Source: Anas platyrhynchos (lineage: Eukaryota > Chordata > Aves > Anseriformes > Anatidae). From it: DNA of 64,000 bases. Positions within the stretch are counted from its first letter, which is position 1, and every line of letters starts with the position of its first letter. The notes below the pieces were generated by a model. The model had not been told where the DNA came from, did not search any database, and worked only from the letters and a program-made list of their open reading frames with translations. The position numbers and the translations under genes were made by a program. This document shows positions 29,225 through 43,200 of the stretch, in pieces. Location of the stretch: the NCBI RefSeq assembly GCF_047663525.1, contig NC_092589.1, positions 61,809,501-61,873,500 on the forward strand, in the 5' to 3' direction.

Positions 29225-30637
29225 CCTATAGATGCCCAACTTTAAGAAGGGTCATAAGGAGGACCCAGGGAACTACAGGCCTGTCAGCCTGACCTTGGTG
29301 CTGGGGAAGATTATTGAACAGATCATCTCATGTGCAATCACAAAGCGTGTGCAAGACAACCAGGGGATCAGGCCTAGCCAGCATGGGTTCATGAAAGGCA
29401 GGTCCTGCCTGACCAACCTCATCTCCTTCTATGACTGGGTGACCTGCCTGGTAGATGAGGGAAAGGCTGTTGATGTAGTCTACTTCAGCAAGGCCTTTGA
29501 TACGGTCTCCCACATTATTCTCCTGGAGAAGCTGGCAGCCCATGCCTTGGACAGTTACGCTCTTTGCTGGGTTAAAAACTGGCTGGATGGCCAGGCCCAG
29601 AGTGGTGGTGAACGGAGTGAAATCCAGCTGGCGACCAGTCACCAGTGGTGTTCCCGAGGCGTCGGTGTTGGGGCCCATCCTCTTTAACATCTTCATTGAT
29701 GATTGGGATGAGGGAATTGAGTGCACCCTCAGTATGTTTGCAGATAACCAAGCTGGGGGGAAGTGTCAATCTGCCAGAGGGTAGGAAGGCCCTGCAGAGG
29801 GACCTGGACAAGTTGGGTCGATGGGCAGAGGCCAATGGGATGAGGTTCAACATGGCTAAGTGTCAGGTCCTGCCCTCTGGTCACAACCCAATGCAATTCT
29901 ACAGGCTTGGGGCAGAGTGGCTGGAAAGCTGTCCAGAGGAAAAGGATTTGGGAGTGTTGATCAATGCTTGTCTGAGCATGAGTCGGCAGCATGCCCAGGT
30001 GGCCAAGAAGGTCAACGGCATCCTGGCCTGTATCAGGAATAGTGCAGCCGGCATGACCAGGGGGGTGATTGTCCCTCTGTACTCGGCTCTGGTGAGGCTG
30101 CACCTTGAGTTCTGTGTTCAGCCTTGGGCCCCTCGCTACAAGAAGGACATCGAGGCCCTGGAGCATGTCCAGAGAAGGGCTACAAACCTGATGAGGGGCT
30201 TGGAACACAAGTCCTATGAGGAACATCTGAGGGAATTGGGATTGTTTAGTCTGGAGAAGAGGAGGCTCAGGGGAGACCTTATTGCTCTCTACAGCTACCT
30301 GAAAGGAAGGTGTAGGGAGCTGGGGGTTGGCCTCTGCTCACAGATAACTAGTGATGGGACTAGAGGGAATGGCCTCAAGTTGTACCTGGAGAGGTCAGGA
30401 GAGGTTGGAGATTAGGAGAAATTTCTTCTCAGAGAGAGTAGTCAGACATTGGGATGAGTTGCCCAGGGAGATGGTGGAGTCACTGTCCCTGAGGATGTTT
30501 AATAAAAGGTTGGACATGGCATTTAAGGACATGATTTAGTGGGCAATATTGGTGGTAGGGGGATAGTTGGACCAAATGATCTTGGAGGTCTTTTCCAACT
30601 TTAATGACTGTATGACTGCATGACTCAATGATTCTGG
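29225..30637 (+). mobile_element. CR1 LINE, 1.4 kb, reverse transcriptase C-terminal part and 3' UTR, decayed
   Basis: The first frame (29232-29687) reads MPNFKKGHKEDPGNYRPVSL through the palm region [14 protein letters not shown], the RT motif A area. The reading then passes to the 29497-29784 frame near 29590 ([19 protein letters not shown]) and to the 29645-30415 frame near 29745 ([20 protein letters not shown] and onward). The catalytic motif reads FADN with the frame break inside it. The element has no endonuclease part, so it is 5'-truncated. Its 3' end carries an irregular ATGACTG repeat. It cannot make an active enzyme. Confidence 0.95.
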
Positions 30638-31677
30638 CATTTTTTCATACAACATAAGAGTACTGTTAGTGAAGCCAAACAGCTGACACAAATCAAACCA
30701 AACATTTGATGATGGCGTGTTACCATCTGGGTCAAAAAATAATTCACCAACTGTTCATAATAGAATGCTTTGGTTAATCACTGTGAGCCAGACTATAGAG
30801 GCTTCCAATATACCACACACACAGAGCAGTCACTCTGATACAGTAATTGTGATAGCTCTTGCTGATGCATTCAGATGAGCATTTTTTATGTGATTCACTC
30901 TTCTTCTTCAGTTTGCTTCAGCTATGCAAGATGCATGGCAATGGATAGGCCAGACAGCTGTTGGTTTTCATATGTCACCTTGGCTGGAGCTGCCTAATAA
31001 GAAACTGGTGACAGAGCCTGCAATTACTTTCGCTTAATAAGCCACTGCCCATCAGCTCAGTAGTGGTGAAAAACCCTCTATCCTTGCCAGAAGCTGCACA
31101 GTACAACTTAGAGGGTTTGTGAGCAGATCATTTAACTAAAATGTGAGGGTTACCATTCTCATGGTCGTGCCAGAGCCACTGATGGTCACTCAGTTGTGCT
31201 ATAGAAAATTGATCCCTTTGAGCTAAATGACTGTAACTAAAGATTATAACTGGTGACCAGAGGCTGCAGGTGGCTGTTAGCTGTGGACAACTGGCCCATC
31301 CTTGATTTGCCTTTGTGTAACCCTGTGTACTGGGGCCCAGGGCTGTGGACCACAATAGCAGTGTTGCAGAACATTCTTGTGATGTTCACAAAATCTGCTC
31401 CATTTCTAAAGGGTTCCTGTGTTTGAGGTGTAGTGCTCACAAAAAGGTTCAGAGGGAAGCAGTGTGATCTTCCAAATAAGCAGAAATCGAATCCAGATTA
31501 TCTTAAGTATGTTCATGCATCGGGGTTTTTCTTCTTCCCATTATGTAGTTGAGTCTGAAGTCACTTCAGAAATTTAGGAACACTCAAAATAAGCATTTGA
31601 ATGCACCTCCTGCATTTTAATTTGATAAATTTAATTTGCTAAGATTATTTTGTGAATACTGTTAATTTTGAAGCAAG

Positions 31678-31705
31678 AAAAAAAAAAAAAGAGAGAGAGA
31701 GAGAG
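31678..31705 (+). repeat. A13 followed by (GA)n
   Basis: Thirteen A then about seven GA units. Confidence 0.9.
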
Positions 31706-32152
31706 TGAGCTTGATTCTCCCCTCTCTCTGTCAGTTTGATTCTGGCACAGCAAGGTTGACTGTACTGAAACTAATCCGAGATTCTGCCGTACAATTAAAA
31801 AAAAAAATTAGGCCTGCAACTCTTTTAATATTACATGCCAGTTGTTACAGTGAGAATAATTTTTGACAATATATGCTTACCTTTTTCTGCTGGGGGCAGT
31901 TTTATGTGACTAATGATAGTTTTCAATGAGACAAAACCTGAACATCTACAAATTGTGAGGAATTGCAAACAAGCTATTTGTATCTATCCCCTGATATTTT
32001 ATGAGTGCATATGAACCAAGCAATAGATATTTTTCTCACATGTAGCCAAGTGTATATTCCCTATCCATTTCTTCATTTCACTTAAGCTCTTTCATCTGTT
32101 GCAGCAAATACACCTTTAGAGTACCATGTCATCTTGTAAGTTCTCTTCAAGT

Positions 32153-32178
<26 letters not shown>
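32153..32178 (+). repeat. Poly(A), 26 nt
   Basis: A pure A run without a recognisable retroposed body. Confidence 0.95.
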
Positions 32179-32183
<5 letters not shown>

Positions 32184-35120
32184 CATAGGTCCCAGAATTG
32201 CCTTTCTGAAGAGGCCATTTAAAAATAGAGATCAATACCTTACCCTGGATGAGACTTCAAGAACTCAATTTTCAGTGCTCTTGTACTGCTGGCACAGTGC
32301 TCATTGCTGATGGATGACACTTACGTATACTGTATTAGTCACCCAGGCACATGCAGTACCCAAAGCCATTACACGTGGAGATAAAATACACATTGCTTAT
32401 AGTTTAAAACCCAACAGCAATCTATGTAATCACATAATAAAAATAGGACCTATTTTACCTCTCTATTTATCCATCACTGAGCAGCATGCAATTCTATGAT
32501 TCTATGAGATTGCAATTGCAATTTGGTTTCACAAAGATTACAACTACGAACCCATTGTCCCAGTTGCCCGTGACCCTCTCTATATAATCTGCTGTTTGTC
32601 ACATCCCTGTCTGTGTCCCTCTCAGATTCAGACAAGGATATTTTCTATGGTGCCGGGAAATCTCATGTCTTCTCTTTTCCTACCATTGTGTCTTATACAA
32701 GGCACTGAAGTGTACTGCAAGCAGCTTTGTTTCTGATTCTTCTGATTCAGGTACTGCACTGATCACGGCACAGCAAGCCCTAACATCCTGCCCATTTTTT
32801 TTTTTAATTGCAGACATTTCTAACAATATGCTATCAGATGTAAAAAGTAGGGACCCATACATCCCACATTAGCTTTCCTACATCCATCTTCTACTTCTTA
32901 TTTATAGGAAAGCTTTTATCCTACCTGAAATTTGGATTTCACAGACTCACAAGATACACACTGCAGAATCATTATGTTCCACATTTGTCCTGGAGACTCT
33001 AAATCAAAACAGAAATTTATTCATATTTGAAATACTGCAAACTTTGTTTCAGTCATTCTTAAAATAGCCAGTTTTCAAAAAGGGTAAGATTGCCAAAAAA
33101 AAAAAAAAAAGGCAAAAAATCTTCAGTTATTTATGTTCACATAAATTACAGTGACTCCACTGAGTCATCAAAGCTTACCTGGGTTCACATAGTTAAAACT
33201 GAAAGCAAAATTTGGCCATCATGGTTATTACTACTTAATAGACGAGCCCTGCTAAAGAGCAAAATAGATTGATGGTAATCTCTTCCCACAATGCTGTCTG
33301 TTTTTGTTTTTAGCTCTAAGCACAATGCTTTCCATTATCCTTCCTAAATTTAGAATATCTGCCTTTACAGGTTCAGAGTCTCCTCTTACGTTTGCCGTAG
33401 ATTGGGAGTCTTGCAACAGCCCTAAATACAGTGAGGTGCTAATGCTAAATTACTCAGTGGCTAAAGACAAAAATACATGGATTACATGATCAGGATATAA
33501 AAAGGATGTTAAGAATCTTGTGAGTGCAAATGTGGTGCTTCAAGAAGCTTAGCTGTCTACAGTGTGCCTTGGTTTTGATTTATTACTGTAAACTGCACTC
33601 TGAAAGGCAGCTGGAAAAGGACAGTTCCTGAACTGAAGAGTCACTTCAGAAGCTACCTGATTACATCAAATGCAAAGTTTGCTCTATCCTTGCTTTGCAT
33701 ATAGTTTCAGCTTGCAAATATATTTCAGAGTGAGGATTATAGTTTTTTTACACTATAAATTCTTCATCAGAAAAGAATTTTAAATCAATTCCTTTTAAAT
33801 ACAAGTTTTATGATTAAATAAATTGTTAAATTATTAAATAAATTATATAAACTATTGAATTATATTAAATACTGATTTTCCCAAATCTAAGTCCATTAAT
33901 GACATCTCCATAATGATTTATGTGATAATTTATGCTCATAGTAGAATAAGAGAGATTTTGTAGACACAAAACCAAACCAAACCAAAAAAAAAACAAAAAC
34001 AAACAAGCAAACAAACATTGAATGAACACCAAACACTGATTGCAGGTGCATCTTGAAATTAGCAGAGGTGTACTCTGGTATTTTCTCACTCTGAGCATAG
34101 TACTTTTGTCTTTTTACCTTAACCATGCTAGAGCTGCAGAACTGGACAGCTTTTCTTCACTCCAGGTAACTGATATAAGAAGCTCTTACCTTGTGGATTC
34201 ATGCAAAGCCACATGACAGAACTACCAGCTATTAATTTAGGAGGAGGCATGGTATTACCTTTTAGAAGTAAAAAATCCTATTTCCTAACCCCTAATTTGA
34301 GCCTGACCCAAGGAGGATGTGCACTCTGCAGCTGGAATGTGACTTTATGAGTGCACAGGCATCCTTGAGCTAGATTTAAGGTACCTGCAGGCTGCTCTCT
34401 GAAAAAGCTGATGGGGAACATCCCCAGCCCTCCACAGGGGGCTGCTACCAGGCTGCATGGCTGGTCAAATACATGTTCTGTTTCTGAGCTGGGTTTGGCA
34501 ATCTACACTAAATTTTGCTGCAGGAACATCACTAGCTTGATCAATGCTTATCCTAGTTAACTCTGACAGCAGCAGCAAGCAAGGCGTGACAGCCTGGCTT
34601 TCAGTCTAGGCTCAGCAAACCCCCAGGGGACGTGGGGTGCTCACTTCAGCAGTGAGCCTACGCAGAAACAACACATGTGAACAGCGTTCTTCACTACTTA
34701 CTGCTTATATCCCAGCTCGCTAGATGAAGTATTGACGAAGTGCATTTCCCTGGCCTGTCATCATGCCTTCTGCTGGCAACAGACTTCTCACCTTCTTTAC
34801 TAATTCACAAGAAAAATGGGTGCCAGGTCACACGCCACAGGCTATGTCTTCCTGCCATGGGAGGATGGCATGGGTGTTTAGCTACGGCCACAGACTCTCT
34901 GCTCCTGGATCTCCCTTCTGTCTCTCCTGTTGATGACCTTAGAATTACTGTATTAAGGCAACAGTGAGTGATTGCTCCCTGCTCACCCTCTCCATGACAC
35001 TTGTGATTTATAGGCAAGCAGCTAAAGGTGAGCAAAAACAATTACCAAGAGGGTGAACATCCACAGTTTAGTGAACAGCCAATTTTTCTCTATCCCAGAG
35101 TCTTACTTAAGCCACGTACT

Positions 35121-35167
35121 TTTTTTTTTTCTTTTTTTTTTCTTTTTTTTTTTTTTTCTTTTTTTTT
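35121..35167 (+). repeat. T-rich tract with single C interruptions
   Basis: Four T runs of 8-15 nt separated by single C residues. Confidence 0.9.
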
Positions 35168-37162
35168 GCCTCTGAACAAGGACAAAAATGATTCTGGCAA
35201 GGACTGAGTGAACTGGAGGAGCACCGTGCTCTTTAGCAGGTTCTTCCTAAACTACATAGACTTCATTGCAGTGATCCTGCTGCTGAGAGGTGCTAGCTGC
35301 CACGGATTAAAGGCAACTGGTACTTGTCAAGTGCTGTGAAGAATAAAATTATTCACATATACAGTGGCTTAGCTCTTCCTTCTGAAAATGTGGTGCATAG
35401 CGGAGGACTGGGAAGAGTCTGCTTCAATTTCTGTTTGAGCCATCCCAAATATGAGTGGCCCTGCTAAGCATGTGGGGGATTTTGCTGTCCCTGATGACTG
35501 AACCTATTTCTTACTACCAGAAATGTTTGGAAGTATTGCAGCCACCTTCTCTAGCTCACTGCCATGTTCTCCTCCCAGTTGGACATTGCAAGGAATGAGA
35601 TTTGTTACTTTTTGGCTAACAGCTTACTCGGAGGCAATGTAGTCAGCACATTTGGTGTGGCATCTTGACTCACTCACTACCTGACACCTCTTGCTGCTCT
35701 CTTGCAGGAAGCTTAACCGCTCTGTAGCTCCAGGGACTGTAGTGGGCCGTGGTTTCGTGCAAGCAGACGGCCCCTTGTCTCCTAACCTCCTTGGTGGAGC
35801 ACAGCCATAGAGTAGATGAAGTTGGGAATGTAGGTAGACCCCAAAACAGACTGAAGAATAGAAAGAAACATGGAATTAGGGTTTTCAGTGAGTTGGGGGC
35901 AGAACACGGTGGAGGGAAATATCTGGAAAGATGCCCATGAACTCATTAAATGGTTTATGCAAGCCATTGCTCGTGTGCAAAGCTTGGAGCTGTACAAAGT
36001 TTGGCAGCTGCATTTACCGTTAATATCAGGTGATTCACGAGCAATGCACGACTTTCTGGGAAGAGACTCATTTTGTTTCCTGTTGCCTGGCCCCTGACCT
36101 GGTCCGGCAGCAAAGGTGGAGCTCCCCGTGGTGTGCTCGGGGCCGTGCGGCAGGGCTGCGGGCTATTGTGTGCCCTTATCTGCTGGAGCAGCAGGATGTG
36201 CGGTGGCCTTGCTCCCCTCTGGAAAAGCACGCAGAGGCCTGAAATTTCATTATTCGTGGAAAAATACAGCCTTCAAACAACTGAACCAATATACATAGCT
36301 TTTGGCTCTGAGTAATGGCCTAGTCCTATTATAGGATGAGGTGTCAAAGCAAGGCCGTGCCAAGACCTTGAGATAAGGGGTTTAATAAGGCTTGAACCTG
36401 ACACTGTTGCGACACAGAGAGAGATAACTGCACAGTGCAGCCCCAGGGGACGAAATGTGGGCTGCAACATTGCTGTGGTGCTGCAGGAAGGGAGCTGGGG
36501 GAGGCCTCAGACTGCTGTAGGGGAAAGGCAGTTTTGGTGCTCCCTTTGGGATGCTCCTGTCACTAAATGTGCTGGAGACATGAAGCTTATTTAGCAGCCG
36601 CTGCTGCCATCCCTGGCTCTGATCGCCTGTGTGTCGCATCACGTATCACAGTAAATTTGGTGTTAGCTAGCTGCAATGCCACCAGCAATTAGGATGTGAC
36701 AACCAGTAGCTGAGAACAGCCTCCAAGCCTCAGTGAATGGGCACTACAGCGAAAGCGGTGCCTGACCGAGTGTGTCCCTAAGGGTTTAAGCTGTTGCTGC
36801 AGTCACAGCCTGCATCCCCACGCTGCTGCCCTGAGGATACAGCAGAGGCACTGCAGGCAGGGGCATCTGCCAGCCTACCAAAAACTGTTACAGACAGAGA
36901 GGCTGTAGAACTAATCCCAAATCTGTGTTAATGGATCTTGCCACAAAACACCCTCTCTGGTCTTCGTTTACTAAGCTGACAGCATGGGAGAAGGGGTGAA
37001 GAAACTAAATTCAAATCCTTATTTTGATTTGCTTTCATATTAGTGAATATTTCAGTTTTTAATTGTGGCCTAGCTACTTCAAAACAAGTGCTCAGTGTAC
37101 CCTTTTTGGTATGATCCAGCTCTCTTAAGTTATCCGTTATGGTGTGAACACTGTTACAGGAT

Positions 37163-37565
37163 TAGAATCACAGAGTGGTTTGGGTTGGAAGGTACCTTAA
37201 ATACCATCCAGTCGCACCCCCCCCCCCCCCCCCGCCATGGGCAGGGACACCTCCCACCAGACCGGGTTGCCCAAAGCCCCATCCAGCCTGGCCTTGAACA
37301 CCTCCAGGGATGGGGCATCCACAGCTTCTCTGGGCAACCTGTGCCAGTGCCTCACCACCCTCTAATCTAATATCTAATCTAATATCTAATATCTAATCTA
37401 ATTGTCCTCTGTTTTAGTTACCCCTTGTCCTATCACCATACTCCCTGACCAAGAGTTCCTCACCACCTTTTCTGTAGGCTCCCTTTAGGTACTGGAAAGC
37501 TGCTATGAGTTCTTCCTGGGGCCATTCTTCACCAGGCTAAATAACCCCAACTTTCTCAGCCTTAA
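37163..37565 (-). mobile_element. CR1 LINE 3' fragment, minus strand
   Basis: Begins AGAATCACAGAGTGGTTTGG and continues through GGGTTGCCCAAAGCCCC, CTCTGGGCAACCTGTGCCAG and CTTGTCCTATCACCATACTC, the reverse complement of the CR1 3' region. It is interrupted by a C17 run at 37217-37233 and by an internal TCTAATA-type tandem repeat at 37361-37402. Confidence 0.95.
37361..37402. repeat. TCTAATA-type short tandem repeat inside CR1
   Basis: Alternating TCTAA and TATCTAA units, about six to seven copies, within the CR1 body, in a place where CR1 copies often carry a short expanded repeat. Confidence 0.85.
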
Positions 37566-39689
37566 AGTGATGAATTAAAGCTTTTACACTTCTAAAAGAG
37601 AAATCTCTTTTTTTTTTCTTTCTTTTTTTTTTTTTTTTTCCCAGAGTAGTTTGGTATGAAGTTATTCCAGAATGATTAGTTGCCCAAAGTCATCATACCG
37701 GTAAGTCCTAAGTGAACTTGAAATGAAATTGTTCTGCTTTCCCACAGGAAAAAATATTGTGCTGGTGACATCTAGTGGAATAAAAATGGACATCTTTTGT
37801 TTTTGTAAAACAGACAAAAAGACAAAAAAAATATCCCCATTAAAAACAATGTTTTTTTTTTTTGTTTGTTTGTTTGTTTGTTTCAAACTGTATTAATCTG
37901 AACCCCATAAAAAGGAAATTTATTTTGTTTGTCTGTACTCAAGAAACCCAAACCAACACTGTGAAACCTCCTTCTGGGAGCTCATGGTCCCTGTGGATGC
38001 ATGTAAGCATGAAGATTACGATATCATTATTAAGACAACGGAGGTACGTGACATTTATATAGCACATATAACCGTGAAGTGTGGATAAAAAGAAGGAATC
38101 TGTAGTGGATTAATCCCTTCCAATCATCCGAATCCCCGTGTTTGCCGTTGTTGTTCTTCCCTATGGCCAGAGGGTGGAGAACTCGGGGTTTCTCTCAGAC
38201 AGGCCTTCAGCTGGGGCACATCAAGTGGCACTTTGTAGTAATACAGCTGCCCAGTTTTTAGTGCTAGGTGCTTTGCTTCCTGGATCTTGCCAGTTTACTA
38301 AATTTAAACAGATTTGGTTGGGGAAAGAAAAACAAACAAAAAAAAAAAGTAAAAATATCTGTCCTATGGGGACAGCTGCTATGAGTACCCACCCTGCAGT
38401 TCGCTGTAGGCAGGGTTCCTGGTGACTAAATACATAACAACCTGGTTAATATACTTAGCAGGAGAGACAGGGATTGGGGATTGCCTTTTTCCCTCCATTC
38501 ATAAGTACACGAGGCAATCTTAGTAGCTGCCCATGGCTATAACAAATGTAATTGGGCTGTAACTGTACAGCTATGCCTTGTTTTTTGAAGCCTTTTGAGC
38601 ACTGACTTTCAGTCCCTGCTCTCTTTCCTTCTGGCTGAGCATCCTGTCCTAAGCTCCCTGGTAGCCTGCCCAGGTCTTATTGATGTTTCCCAGACAGAGT
38701 GGCAGCCTGGTGCAGCACCCGACCTCTGCAGCCCCTGGCCTCTCTTTGTCATGGCTTTGAAAACCCTGCTCAGTCACAGCCCTTGTGAGCAGTAGGTCCA
38801 CTGCATTTAAGATCTACTTGCAGCAAACCCCAGTGTAAATAGCATTCTCTCCATAAACACTGCTAGGAAAAAATCTGATTTTGCCTCTGATAGAAAATAT
38901 ATTTACTTGCAAAAGTATTACTGACACCTCCTCCTCCTCCATTGTGCCTCCTACCAATGGCTTGAAACTTAGCAAGCTTGATACAAAGATACCTTTGTAT
39001 CAAGAATGTATGTTTTCCTGTTCCTGCCAAAACCTGCCTAGGTTTGGTTAAATAAGGACTTCAGACATGCACAGGCATGCTAGAGCTTAAAAGCTGAAGT
39101 CTTTCAAGGTGCTGTCAGCGAATGCATGCATCCTCCCTTCCCAGCTCCTGGTGTTTGGAGGCTGGACCTTGCCCTTGTCCCTCTTAGGAGGGGAGAGCTG
39201 CCCCCGTCCTGCAGTCCCACAGACAGGGCCAAAGAAATGTCACAGCCTGGAGGTAGATGAAAGTCAAGCTCCAGCCCCACCCTGCAGCACGGAGTTGCAG
39301 TGAGATGCTGGGGAAGTCACTTATGCCAGGCTTTCTGCGGGAGTTTGTAGGTTTGTAGATGTCTGGTTTCTTAAATGCACAGATAATAATTACAGTAGGA
39401 ACTCTACTTGAGGAAATACCAACAAATCATGGTCAAAATGGACAAAAATCTGCTGTTGCTTCCAAAATGGTCTGTCCTGGGTCTGCTTCTCTTTTCTGCT
39501 TTCTGTTCCACCACTTATGTCATTAGGGCTGTGCATATTACATTTGTGTGGGAGACGACAAACAACACGGCTGGGAGGGTAGCTGCAGGCATGTGGAAGG
39601 GCAGGAGAAAAGTTAATGTAGTGAGTTGAAAAGAAAGTGGGAAATAATTCAGTTAGGAAGACTGCAAAGGTTTACATTTAAGTAAGAAT
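37566..39689. other. Intergenic, no gene recognised
   Basis: Contains T-rich blocks at 37608-37640 and a (TTTG)n repeat near 37858-37882. No gene was recognised. Confidence 0.6.
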
Positions 39690-40275
39690 AATTGATTACA
39701 AATTTACAAAATGGGACCTGATGGGCTGGATAATAGTTCTGCAGATAAGGAACGAGGGACGGTAGTGTACCCTAAGTTATTCATGAGCAGTAATGCTGGC
39801 ACTGTTGAAAGAAATGTGAGGAGCACATCTGGGACATATAAACAGAAAAGCAACACATAAGAGGCATGAAGAAATCTTTCTGCCTTACTCAGCACCCCTG
39901 AGGCCCTAGCTGGCGTTCTGTGTCCAGCTCTGGGCAGCATTCCCCAAAGAGAAGTGTGAGCCAGCGAGGACTCCAGGGGCCAGCAGCAGATAGTCAGTGT
40001 CTTCGAAGAGCAGAGGAACAGGCAGTTCTTCGTGTCCCTGGGGACAGAGAGATAAAAGATGGACTAGCCATAGTACAGAGGGTTTAGTCTAAATATCACT
40101 CTAACAAGGAGCATAATTAGGCACTGGAAATGACCTGCCTCAGTAGACTGTGAAATCTCTATTTTTAAGAACAGGTTAGACAGGAATGATTTAACTAGAG
40201 GGATATCCAAGGAAGGCTGATATAGATGACCTTTTCTTAAGGCAGGAGGATGGACTAGATGGACTATAGAGGATG
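39690..40275 (+). mobile_element. Older, diverged CR1-type LINE fragment, plus strand
   Basis: Recognisable CR1-like order: GGCGTTCTGTGTCCAGCTCTGG, then CAGGAATGATTTAAC and GGCAGGAGGATGGACTAGATG near the 3' end. Divergence from the younger copies suggests an older subfamily. The 5' limit is uncertain. Confidence 0.6.
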
Positions 40276-43200
40276 CTGTCAGACTATTCTCTTCACTTTT
40301 CACAAGCTGAGATCCTGAAACTTTATTTTCAGCTTTGTTCAAGACTCCCAAGTGCAAACAAAGTCAGTGGAAACTGCCTTTGCATGTATTAAGACTTGTT
40401 TAATGCTAAGTGACAAGGGTAGACCTTAGGTTTCTCAGACTGGGCATTTGAATTTAAGGGATATTTTTGAACTCTAAATAATATATCTCAGTTCCCCAAC
40501 TGTAACACAGAGATAATGCTATCAACACATCTTATTAGCATGCTTTGAAGATTGGTTAATTCAGGCTTTTGAATTTTTTACATATATTACAGTACTATCT
40601 AGGATTTTATAGGGAAGAAGTTAACCATATCATCGTGATGGCTTATCTCCATTTACAAGCTTTGAACCACAGACTGGAACAAAACAAATAAAATCAAAAT
40701 ACTGAATAACACTGTAGATTATAAGAGCAGCAGCAGGCTCAGTGGTTTTGCAGTCTGAGCTCTGATGTAACACAGACCACCAAACAATTATTAGCTAAAT
40801 GTTATCTGCTCTATGTACTGAAAAAGGTGAGGGCGTGTGAAAGAAACTGTATGCAATAATGATATTAAACAATGCATTGTACATATACACAAAAGAGCTG
40901 AGTTACAGAGGCATGAATACTCTCTGTCCTTGGGTTTTCCCCACTTCTGCATAACTGCCTTTTACATGTATAATAGTCTTTCTAGGTGTCCTTGTGCATG
41001 AAATAAACCTACGCAGTACTCAAATGTAAAGAACATAAATATAAGATCCATTGAGAGGGACCTGTCTTGACATCAGGAGACTCAGCCTAAACAGATATTT
41101 TCTTCCTTCTCCTGCACAGCTGAAGGGGGCCAAAGAGGGGCACAACACAACTGTTGCTGAGGCAGCTGTAAGGTTGCTTCCCATGTTCCCCATCTCCCAA
41201 GGCAGGAGACAGGGTGCACAGGGCTGTGCAGCCTGGGCAGGAGCCATATCCATGTCTGGGGCCACCCAGAGATCTCTCTTTTCAGAACCTCATAGCAACC
41301 TACAGCTATCAAACCTCTGTTTGACCCATAGTTGCTCAGGGATGAAGCAGAGGGATGGAATGATGCAGGAGGTCTCTGAAAGCAGAGATCTGACAAAGAC
41401 TTTAATGGTGAAGGTAGCTCTTGTCCTGAGCTCCCAATGCCTCTTAGCAGCTTAAGAGAGATACAGGTGGGAGATCAGCTCAGGGTGACACTGCCGAAGC
41501 TGTGTGCACTGCTGCAGCTGTAACACTGGCATGCGTGTCACCTGGTAGGGAGGATTTTGACTGAATGAAGTGGTTTCAGGCTGATCTCAGGCCCTCCCTT
41601 CTTACTGGCAAATTGATAAGTGGACTGTCATGAGAGTGCTACAAAGGTGTGGTGCCTGAGCACCTGAGCACTGTCCTTGGGGTACATGCCCAACTCCTCA
41701 CATCAATGGTGCAAGGTCTGAACAGTTCTGAGTACCCTACAGCCATAATCCTGAAGGATTAAATCTCTTCTAGTTATAAATTTGCTTATCCTCAATTTTA
41801 ATGTTATGTATATTCAACCTGAAGATGAAGTGTTAAATACTTCTTATGCCTTTCTGAAAGTCAAAATCAAAAGGCTGACCTAGAGAACATGGCTTATAAA
41901 AAATGAAAATAATAATAAAAAAGCTGATTTCTTTATGTTCATATTCTCATTTTTTTGAGTTTCTATGAATGAAGCTGAACAAACACAGGCTCTCAAGATT
42001 TTACCACTGAAAGGAGGGGTTGCATAGACGTGATAATCATAAGACTCCAGGAATTAGGTGCTTTAACATGTTGCTTCTGATTTCAGTGGCATGCGTCCAA
42101 CAGTTTTAGACCAGGCCTCTTTTAGAGCTTGCAAGGGGGCCAAAACCTACAATTACAACTACAGATATACATCTCTCAATATGTTGTTAGTCACCAAAAA
42201 CCCTAAACCACAGAGAGAGATGTTTAAAAGTCAGATGTCCTGCAGCTAAGTGGGGACTTTCTTCAGGAGCAAAATGAAGGTCTAAGTTTACCTCCTCCCT
42301 TCTGTAGCTGCTCTGCCTCTTGAGTGGGCTGAGAGAGAAGGCAGAGAACTGAGAGACAGAAAGCTTGAGTGTGTGAATGTGGGGGGTGTGAAGGGGTGTT
42401 CACTGAAGCACAACAGAAATTCCAGAGCTGTCCATCAGGAGAGGACAGACACTTCATGCAGAAAGATCAGGTGCAATTCAGGAGAATCACAGATGTTGAA
42501 GAAGAAACTTTTATTTCGGACGGTGGAGTGCATGTGTGCCTTTACCTAGGAAAGAAAAAGATTTGGAGAAAGAAGTAGAGCATGAGGGAAATGCTCAAAG
42601 TTCCTTGCCTAGCAGGGGAGAATGTGAAGAGAATGCCGAAACTCCTCACCAGCTTCCACAAAAGTCAGCGAGATTGGTGTGATATGCCTGTGATGCAGAT
42701 GGAAAAAGGGTCTGTGGCTTTCTTAAAGAAGGTCAGGAAGACCCTTTCAGGTTCCCTTGCTTTCACAGAGGCAGCTACAAGTTAACAGCCACCCTAGTGC
42801 TGTGCTGTTTTCTGTTTGCTTTTTGTGATGAGAAATAACCTTCAGCTGAGTCAGGTAACCCCACCTATTGACTCCACATGCACAAAAGCTTTCTTGTGCC
42901 TTGCGTGGGTCCTGAAGGCACTGTGCATCTTGTGCAGGGCACATGCTGTACCGCTGACAGCATGCTGGCCTTTGCCAATGTGTATTCCTTCCATGGGATT
43001 TTAAACAATGGATCTCAGTGACTGATCTGAAACAGGGAGCTTTAAGCCAAATTTAGCAGCACAGAGTCTGAATCTGAATGAGAAGGAAGGCAGAGGGGTG
43101 TCTTTAGGATGAGGTTGCTCACAGGCCAGCAGCCCGAGCCAAGGGGAAGCCAAATGGTTGCAACAAGACTTCTTCAGCCTGTGGAGAGGTCGTGGTGCTG

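Larger units (their letters stand above)
30638..37162. other. Intergenic, no gene recognised
   Basis: AT-rich non-coding DNA. It contains A13 plus (GA)n at 31678-31705, A26 at 32153-32178, a tiny CR1 terminal trace at 32491-32507, A/C-rich repeats at 33960-34016, and T-rich blocks at 35121-35167. No coding potential was recognised. Confidence 0.6.
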
